Part shown: piece by piece, positions 5,969 through 9,918 of the stretch
Layout of the letters: each line of letters starts with the position of its first letter
Position numbering within the stretch: position 1 is the stretch's first letter
DNA from: Methanothrix harundinacea
Lineage (GTDB): Archaea > Halobacteriota > Methanosarcinia > Methanotrichales > Methanotrichaceae
DNA: 9,918 nucleotides
Assembly: GCA_002502785.1 (NCBI GenBank)
Contig: DAQG01000033.1
Location: 1 to 9,918 of the forward strand
Reading direction: 5' to 3'
The notes under the pieces: model-generated
The model's input: the letters and a program-made list of their open reading frames with translations, nothing else
Told to the model about the DNA's origin: nothing
The model's database searches: none
Translations under genes and position numbers: made by a program

Positions 5969-7324
5969 TCAACGCTCCAGCCGGAAGTCGAACGGGTCTG
6001 ACAAGACCAGCTCGTTTGTTCCCATGACGGGGTCGCTGACAGGTCCATCTCTAAGATAGAACTTTGCAGTCAGCGTTCTCTCGTCCAGGTCGGTGACTAT
6101 CGTATACATCAGTCTCACAGTGCCACAGGTGAGAACCCCCTCTTTGCTGGCATTACCGTTCGCCTCTACTAATGACATAGCGTTCCAGATATCGGTCTCG
6201 TTGTACAGTCCCTCGTGGGCATCTATGTAGTTGTGTAGCCTAATCATCCTGGAATAGTCGTCGTGAGGATCTTTGGGGTTTTCTGGAACGAGCTTGGTGT
6301 AATCAGGTCTCAGATGTATGGCATAGTTTGTCAATGGTACCGGCGTTGAACTGTAATCCGTGAAGATGGCCTCGCGGGAAGAGTTGCTGAACTCGATGAC
6401 GGTTGCGTTTCCAGACCTGTCGTAGATCAGGAAGTGATTTCCTATATAGGGCATCGATATGCGGTTTATCAAGACATGCTCTTTCGCCTCTTCCACCGTG
6501 ACGCAGTTCTCCAGGATGGATCTGAGCATCTGCAGGAAGTTCAAGCCGCTGGTCGTTCCTCCCGCCATGCTGGCGATGGGGTCGGTATATGTATCTCCGT
6601 CCTGCAGGGCCGAAACGGCCAGGCCCATCTCGTTTATGCCGTCAGAAACGCCGTTTTCCAGGTCGGAGCCTCCCAGGGTCAGGGTCGCATACCCGTCATC
6701 GGGATAGAGCTCAACGACATGAATCCTGTTTCTGAGGACGGACTCAAAGACTGTGGGGTCGCTTAGGAGGGACTCAATGCCACCAGCCGCGATATCGGCA
6801 GATTCGTTCCCCTCCGGATCGTAGGACCAGTCCAGGTTCTTTCCGCCCATGGCGTGGCCATTCTCTGTCGAACTCGGGGGCAGATAAATAGCCGAGCAGG
6901 AGGTGGATATGTACATGTAGAATAGGCCGCTGGGATCGAGGGAGTAGTCGTCTTCTTTCAGCCCGTATGCTCGTTTTACGCCTTTGATGCGCTCGAAGAG
7001 AACCGGGTCGTGGAGACGGATGTACTCTTCCTTTGCCCGCCCGTAAATCGGATCTTCGTAGGGTAGGAGGATGGCGTTGAACTTCTCGATGCCCGTCATC
7101 CCGAGTTCGTATCCGATCTCTTCCTGAGTTCCACCCCGGATGACGAGATGATCTACCTCCACCTCACCGTTCTCCGACGGTATGAGAACTTCGTAGGTGA
7201 CGTTCGGCACTGCACCTACACCCGGGGCGAGGAAAAAAAGAGCACCCAGGGCAAGGACACAGAGCGAGATAGCGGGGGTCGTTTGAGCTCTGGTTTTAAA
7301 CATGACTTGCTGTTTATAGCTCAT
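5969..7324 (-). CDS. Exported Ntn-type amide hydrolase, C45/choloylglycine hydrolase-like
   Basis: From the start at 7324 the protein has 451 residues. It begins with a signal peptide (basic n-region MSYKQQVMFKTR, core ISLCVLALGALFFLAPGVGA), so it is exported. The centre carries the signature of N-terminal-nucleophile cysteine hydrolases of the C45 (acyl-CoA:6-aminopenicillanate acyltransferase) / choloylglycine hydrolase superfamily: TSCSAIYLPP with candidate nucleophile C143, then GHAMGGKNLDW (N164, D165), and PLTNYAIHL with the conserved Asn. The family cuts itself before that Cys and hydrolyses linear amide bonds; the substrate here is unknown. I chose ATG 7324 because AGGTGAT (7340-7334) lies 9 bases ahead; an in-frame start at 7399 lacks a ribosome site and would bury the signal peptide behind 25 extra residues, and 7303 has no ribosome site. 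Stop is TGA. Confidence 0.75.
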   Translation of the reverse strand: MSYKQQVMFKTRAQTTPAISLCVLALGALFFLAPGVGAVPNVTYEVLIPSENGEVEVDHLVIRGGTQEEIGYELGMTGIEKFNAILLPYEDPIYGRAKEEYIRLHDPVLFERIKGVKRAYGLKEDDYSLDPSGLFYMYISTSCSAIYLPPSSTENGHAMGGKNLDWSYDPEGNESADIAAGGIESLLSDPTVFESVLRNRIHVVELYPDDGYATLTLGGSDLENGVSDGINEMGLAVSALQDGDTYTDPIASMAGGTTSGLNFLQMLRSILENCVTVEEAKEHVLINRISMPYIGNHFLIYDRSGNATVIEFSNSSREAIFTDYSSTPVPLTNYAIHLRPDYTKLVPENPKDPHDDYSRMIRLHNYIDAHEGLYNETDIWNAMSLVEANGNASKEGVLTCGTVRLMYTIVTDLDERTLTAKFYLRDGPVSDPVMGTNELVLSDPFDFRLER

Positions 7325-7333
7325 ACGTATAAA

Positions 7334-7340
7334 ATCACCT
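7334..7340 (-). promoter_or_regulatory. Ribosome binding site that fixes the start of the Ntn hydrolase
   Basis: On the minus strand AGGTGAT lies 9 bases before ATG 7324, matching the archaeal AGGAGGTGAT consensus. This favours 7324 over in-frame alternatives at 7399 and 7303. Confidence 0.6.
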
Positions 7341-7481
7341 GTCAATTGAAGTCTAAGCTCCCAACAGTGGCAGGGTGAAAATGCAATTTGGTCGACCACT
7401 ATCCAGGAGAACTGCAGTTGAGGTGATTGGCGTTAACCTGAGAAAAGGTAGAGACAAGCCATCCTATTTTCGAAAGTTGTA

Positions 7482-7495
7482 GGGGATATATCTCC
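7482..7495. promoter_or_regulatory. Near-palindrome GGGGATATATCTCC between the regulator and hydrolase genes
   Basis: The 14-bp sequence is symmetric except for one pair. It contains a TATA-like core and sits about 160 bases upstream of the hydrolase start, which is far for its promoter. It may be a binding site or a promoter for a longer leader. Evidence is the symmetry only. Confidence 0.2.
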
Positions 7496-7556
7496 GTCTT
7501 CTTGAGGGCACCGAGAGCGAGAGAGTAAGATCGCACTGAGCAGATCGACGGCCGTC

Positions 7557-7916
7557 TCACAGCACGCACTCGGAGCAGTCCTGACAGCTGCACTCGATGT
7601 TGGTGATCTTCCACTTCAAGGCCCAGCGCTTCATCTCCTTTACGATCTCCACGATCTCAAGGCCGCTCTCCGTCAGGGAGTACTCGCTCTTGGCCGGGAA
7701 AGAGCTGCCATCGAACCTGTTCTCCACTAGCCCTTCCACCTCCAGCACCTTCAGCCGGGCGGAGAGGACCTTCGGGGTGATGCCGTCAAGGCAGCTCTTC
7801 AGCTCGGAAAAACGCCTTCTGTGCTCCTCGCCCTTGTAAAGCTCCAGGAGGACCAGAAGAGTCCACTTCCGGGCTATGTACTTCACCGTCCTGTTGACGG
7901 TGCATCCTTCCTGCAT
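7557..7916 (-). CDS. HxlR-family winged-helix regulator with a C-terminal cysteine cluster
   Basis: This 119-residue protein is a full-length HxlR-type DNA-binding protein. Family features in order: C5 near the N-terminus, IARKWTLLVLLELYKG (14-29), RRRFSELKSCLDGITPKVLS (33-52), LKVLEVEGLVENR (55-67, wing region), EYSLTESGLEIVEIV (78-92) and a final W98. Such proteins bind DNA as dimers, and several sense oxidants or aldehydes through cysteines. The unusual part is the tail ECSCQDCSECVL, with C109, C111, C114 and C117 (CxCxxCxxC), which could bind zinc or an Fe-S cluster or form disulfides; this is inference. The ATG has AAGGA (7925-7921) four bases ahead. A TATA-like CGTATATAGG (7950-7941) predicts a nearly leaderless mRNA. 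It is divergent from the sulfite-reductase-like gene and probably controls itself and that gene. A perfect palindrome GACGGCCGTC (7547-7556) abuts the stop codon. Confidence 0.88.
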   Translation of the reverse strand: MQEGCTVNRTVKYIARKWTLLVLLELYKGEEHRRRFSELKSCLDGITPKVLSARLKVLEVEGLVENRFDGSSFPAKSEYSLTESGLEIVEIVKEMKRWALKWKITNIECSCQDCSECVL

Positions 7917-7940
7917 GGTATCCTTGGAGAAACCTTCTAG

Positions 7941-7950
7941 CCTATATACG
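7941..7950 (-). promoter_or_regulatory. TATA box of the HxlR regulator gene
   Basis: On the minus strand CGTATATAGG is about 25 bases upstream of the start region, so transcription would begin very near the ATG at 7916. The palindrome at 7953-7969 lies immediately upstream, where a bound regulator would interfere with TBP/TFB. Confidence 0.45.
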
Positions 7951-7952
7951 TT

Positions 7953-7969
7953 GGTATCATAAGTATACC
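7953..7969. promoter_or_regulatory. GGTAT-N7-ATACC palindrome, candidate HxlR operator
   Basis: GGTAT (7953-7957) and ATACC (7965-7969) are exact inverted half sites with a 7-base spacer. HxlR/YodB-type regulators are known to use short palindromes of this kind (TACT-N7-AGTA in YodB), and TAC/GTA elements are present here too. It sits between two divergent genes and next to the regulator's TATA box, suggesting autoregulation. GGTATC also recurs at 7917-7922, overlapping the regulator's ribosome site. Confidence 0.5.
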
Positions 7970-8027
7970 ATAGGCGGGCGCGACGAGCCTGGCCCGGTCT
8001 GGCCTATCCGGGTGCAAAATTGTGAGG

Positions 8028-8083
8028 GAAAAAATCGATATAGAGAAATAAAGATAGAGATAGAGGTAGAAACCATAAAGGAG
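8028..8083 (+). promoter_or_regulatory. Purine-rich leader with possible TATA box and ribosome site of the sulfite-reductase-like gene
   Basis: The stretch is almost entirely purine plus T, with repeated GATAGA-like units (about 8037-8070). ATCGATATAGAG could act as a TATA box, placing a start near 8065. AAAGGAG (8077-8083) lies nine bases before ATG 8093 and decides that start. Confidence 0.4.
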
Positions 8084-8092
8084 CTTGAAAAT

Positions 8093-8749
8093 ATGGCAAA
8101 AGACATTTTGGAAAAGGGAGCGATCCTCCAGAGAGACAAGGAGACCTACGCCATAGCCCCCCACATCGCGGGCGGGATCATCGATCCGGCGAGCTTGAAG
8201 AAGATCGCAGAAGTCGCAGAGAAGTACAAAGCTGCGGCCCTGAAGATAACCTCGGCCCAGAGGATAGCCATCGTGGGCTTAAAGCCCGAGGACCTGGACG
8301 GGGCCTGGGCGGATTTGGGGATGAAGCCAGGGGCTGCCATTGGCCTTTGCGTCAGGAGCGTTAAGATCTGCCCAGGGACGACCTTCTGCAAACGGGGCCT
8401 TCAGGACTCGGTCGGCGTCGGCCTCAAGCTCGACGAGAAGTACCACGGCATGGAGATGCCCTCCAAGTTTAAGATCGGCGTCTCGGGCTGCCCCAACTCC
8501 TGCGCCGAGCCCGCCGTCAAGGACCTGGGGCTGATGGGAACCGCCAAAGGCTGGACGATCCTGGTGGGAGGAAACGCCGCCCGAAAGCCGCGGCTCGGCA
8601 CGATCCTGGCTGAGGCACTCTCCGACGACGAGGCTATGGCCTTGGTCGAGAAGGTGATCGGCTACTACAAGGCGAACGCCGAGAAGCAGAGGCTAGGCGA
8701 GTTCATCGACGAGATCGGATTTGAGAAGTTCAAGAAGGCCGTCCTCTGA
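8093..8749 (+). CDS. Small siroheme/[4Fe-4S] sulfite-reductase-like protein (Dsr-LP type)
   Basis: This 218-residue protein resembles the small dissimilatory sulfite reductase-like proteins widespread in methanogens. Residues 15-75 form a nitrite/sulfite reductase ferredoxin-like half domain (LKITSAQRIAIVGLKPEDL). Residues 88-165 hold the siroheme/Fe-S binding site: CPGTTFC (C93-x5-C99), KRGLQDS, and GCPNSC (C133-x3-C137), all four cysteines present. It is much shorter than catalytic DsrA/DsrB or Fsr (about 400-600 residues), and its real function is not established; redox handling of sulfur or nitrogen oxyanions or a siroheme-linked role is possible. I place the start at ATG 8093 because of AAAGGAG nine bases ahead; an in-frame GTG at 8012 would add 27 residues of low-complexity sequence encoded by the purine-rich leader. 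It is divergent from the HxlR gene, which probably regulates it. Confidence 0.85.
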   Translation: MAKDILEKGAILQRDKETYAIAPHIAGGIIDPASLKKIAEVAEKYKAAALKITSAQRIAIVGLKPEDLDGAWADLGMKPGAAIGLCVRSVKICPGTTFCKRGLQDSVGVGLKLDEKYHGMEMPSKFKIGVSGCPNSCAEPAVKDLGLMGTAKGWTILVGGNAARKPRLGTILAEALSDDEAMALVEKVIGYYKANAEKQRLGEFIDEIGFEKFKKAVL

Positions 8750-8787
8750 GCTTGCCTAAGGACTGAAGAGGGGGGGACCGACGAGTC

Positions 8788-8814
8788 CGGCCGGGGATCA
8801 CCAGACCCCGGCCG
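8788..8814. terminator. Strong G+C hairpin between two convergent genes
   Basis: CGGCCGGGG (8788-8796) and CCCCGGCCG (8806-8814) form a perfect 9-bp stem with a 9-base loop. It lies 38 bases after the sulfite-reductase-like gene and downstream of the ThiC-like gene on the other strand, so it may serve both. No T-run follows on either side. It overlaps the last codons of radical SAM relic B and may be the original terminator of that lost gene. Confidence 0.4.
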
Positions 8815-8869
8815 CCTCCTCGCCGCAGTTCGGTCACTTCCCCTCGACGACCCCGTTCCTCGTCGCAGA
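8798..8869 (-). pseudogene. Decayed C-terminal fragment of an AmrS-like radical SAM gene (relic B)
   Basis: Directly after the TGA of the ThiC-like gene and in the same frame, the minus strand reads SATRNGVVEGK, then TGA (8834-8836), then PNCGEEAAGVW and a final TGA (8798-8800). With the middle TGA read as a mutated Cys codon, this is GKCPNCGEEAAGVW, very like the GKCPxCGxxIxGVW end of AmmeMemoRadiSam radical SAM enzymes (recalled consensus). It matches relic A at about 38 of the first 50 aligned bases (8821-8870 with 238-287 on the plus strand). No radical SAM core is present. The piece is only about 24 codons long. Confidence 0.5.
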
Positions 8870-9918
8870 TCATTTCAAATAATTTTCCATGATGGCTATG
8901 GCGCAGTATTTCCCGCACATGGAGCAGGTTCCAGTTCCATTTTGAGTATAGGTCTCAATTGCCTTTTCCCCATCGATGGCAAATTTAAACTGATTCTCCC
9001 AATCCCTCAACCTCCGGTATCTGGCCAGCATCTTGTCCTCGGGCCTCGGCCCATACTTCAGAGTGTCCCCTATGTGGGCCGCTATCTTGAAGGCCACCAC
9101 CCCTTCTCTGACCTGGGCCGCATTTGGGAGGGCGAGATGCTCGGACGGGGTTATGTAACAGAGGTAGTCAGCCCCGGCACCGGCTGCAAGAGCTCCACCC
9201 ACACATCCTGAGATGTGGTCGTACCCTACACCGATGTCGATGGGGAGGGGACCGGCGACGAACAGAGGCCTGAAATCCGTTTTTTTCTTGTAATTAGCAA
9301 TATAGTCGGGTATCCTATCTGGTCTGACGTGGCCACCCATCCCCTCTATTATGACCTGGACGCCCAACTCATTTGCCTTTCTGGCTAGATCCGCGTTCAT
9401 CTCGAGCTCCTTGACCTGCAGCCCGTCCATTGGGTCGTGAATACAACCACTTCTCATGGTGTTCCCAAGAGAGAGCACCACATCCCTTTTGGCGAGAATC
9501 CCGCATATCTCGTCGAAGAGGGACAGAAATGGGTTCTCTCCACCCTTCTGCAGCATCCATGCTGATGTGAAGGAGCCGCCCTTGGAGACCATGCCCATTA
9601 TCCTCTTCGTGCCCTTGAGTTCCTCCAGCATGTCGAGAGTGAAGGCCGCGTGGACGACGATGGACGAAATCCCCGCGGCGACGTGCTTCCTGATGGTCTG
9701 GACCAGGTCGCCCTCAGTTATGGACTCGAAGGAGCCCTTTTGCGCAACTGTCTGATAAATGGGTACGGTAGTCAGCGGTGTGCTCGTCGCCTCAGATATT
9801 CTCCTCAATATATCATCGGTGGGGCCTCCCATCGAGAGGTCGGTAACGGTATCAGCACCGTATTTCTCTGCGATCCTGGCCTTCTCCACCTCCTTATCAG
9901 GCAGCGTGCCGAATGTGA
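8870..9918 (-). CDS. ThiC-family radical SAM enzyme, 5' end outside the window (HMP-P synthase or a paralogue)
   Basis: The frame is open to the window edge (upstream codons read TFGTLPDKEVEKA), so the protein is truncated here; about 348 residues are visible. ThiC family blocks are present in order (numbered from codon 9889): GADTVTDLSMGG (11), TTVPIYQ (40), GMVSKGGSF (99), LSLGNTMRSG (139), GVQVIIEGMGGH (176), VGYDHI (221), GADYLCYITPSEHLALP (239), KIAAH (268), and C-terminal cysteines C322, C325, C329. ThiC turns aminoimidazole ribotide into HMP-P for thiamine; the paralogue BzaF makes 5-hydroxybenzimidazole, the lower ligand of methanogen cobamides. Departures from standard ThiC are EGMGGHVRPDRI instead of EGPGHVP, DIGVGYDHI instead of DIAPGYDHI, and CX2CX3C instead of CX2CX4C. 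These suggest a paralogue, but I cannot choose the product from sequence alone, so no symbol is given. The stop TGA at 8870-8872 is followed in frame by relic B. Confidence 0.85.
   Translation of the reverse strand, partial: TFGTLPDKEVEKARIAEKYGADTVTDLSMGGPTDDILRRISEATSTPLTTVPIYQTVAQKGSFESITEGDLVQTIRKHVAAGISSIVVHAAFTLDMLEELKGTKRIMGMVSKGGSFTSAWMLQKGGENPFLSLFDEICGILAKRDVVLSLGNTMRSGCIHDPMDGLQVKELEMNADLARKANELGVQVIIEGMGGHVRPDRIPDYIANYKKKTDFRPLFVAGPLPIDIGVGYDHISGCVGGALAAGAGADYLCYITPSEHLALPNAAQVREGVVAFKIAAHIGDTLKYGPRPEDKMLARYRRLRDWENQFKFAIDGEKAIETYTQNGTGTCSMCGKYCAIAIMENYLK

Noticed and set aside
7325..7399. Start at 7399 for the Ntn hydrolase
   Set aside because: It would put 25 extra residues in front of a good signal peptide and has no ribosome site, whereas ATG 7324 has AGGTGAT nine bases ahead.
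7399..7614. 71-codon minus-strand frame between the regulator and the hydrolase
   Set aside because: It overlaps the end of the HxlR gene in another frame, shows no family features and has no ribosome site.
7993..8012. CCCGG...CCGGG inverted repeat upstream of the sulfite-reductase-like gene
   Set aside because: Only 5-bp arms of low complexity in G+C-rich DNA; no further symmetry.
8012..8092. Longer N-terminus (GTG start) for the sulfite-reductase-like protein
   Set aside because: The added residues are low-complexity products of the purine-rich leader, no ribosome site precedes the GTG, and AAAGGAG sits at the right distance before ATG 8093.
8834..8836. In-frame TGA read as selenocysteine or cysteine
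   Set aside because: No selenocysteine insertion element is visible, an earlier TGA in the same frame already ends the ThiC-like gene, and no radical SAM core is attached. Decay of a Cys codon explains it more simply.
1..9918. CRISPR array, tRNA, rRNA, transposase or integrase genes
   Set aside because: I looked for regularly spaced repeats, tRNA-like cloverleaf landmarks and transposase motifs on both strands and saw none.

Overview
The window looks like chromosomal DNA of a methanogenic archaeon, most likely of the Methanosarcinia and plausibly a Methanothrix/Methanocrinis relative; this is inference from content, not a database match. Supporting signs are archaeal TATA-like boxes 20-60 bases ahead of several starts, Shine-Dalgarno sequences of the AGGAGGTGATC type, a small siroheme/[4Fe-4S] sulfite-reductase-like protein (a methanogen hallmark), an HxlR regulator, a ThiC-family enzyme and remnants of an AmmeMemoRadiSam-type radical SAM gene. 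I see no CRISPR array, tRNA, rRNA, insertion sequence or integrase.

Layout, left to right. Positions 1-414 hold no intact gene, but 236-410 (minus strand) is a decayed 3' piece of an AmrS-like radical SAM gene. At 415-2142 (minus) lies an unusual fusion: a complete metallo-beta-lactamase domain followed by a degenerate histidine-kinase-like region. A perfect 17-bp inverted repeat sits just ahead of its start. At 2431-2754 (plus) is a small exported protein with two 18-residue repeats; its 3' side carries overlapping inverted repeats that could form a pseudoknot. At 3125-5167 (minus) is an exported S9-family serine peptidase with an intact catalytic triad and a hairpin/T-run terminator. Divergent from it, across a 305-bp region dense in interleaved inverted repeats, is a small exported lipocalin-like beta-barrel protein (5473-5844, plus). 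At 5969-7324 (minus) is an exported Ntn-type amide hydrolase of the C45/choloylglycine-hydrolase type.

The right third holds a divergent pair: an HxlR regulator with a C-terminal four-cysteine cluster (7557-7916, minus) and the sulfite-reductase-like protein (8093-8749, plus). A GGTAT-N7-ATACC palindrome in the gap between them could serve either gene. The window ends inside a ThiC-family enzyme (8870-9918, minus, start outside the window) with an atypical cysteine spacing. Directly after its stop codon, in the same frame, is a second remnant of the same AmrS C-terminus seen at the left end.

How the genes may work together: four products have signal peptides (repeat protein, S9 peptidase, lipocalin-like protein, Ntn hydrolase), so the middle of the window is a block of exported proteins, two of them hydrolases acting on peptide or amide bonds. 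The regulator/sulfite-reductase-like pair is the most coherent regulatory unit: a possibly redox- or metal-responsive repressor beside a siroheme/Fe-S protein. The two AmrS relics are the clearest sign of past duplication or rearrangement.
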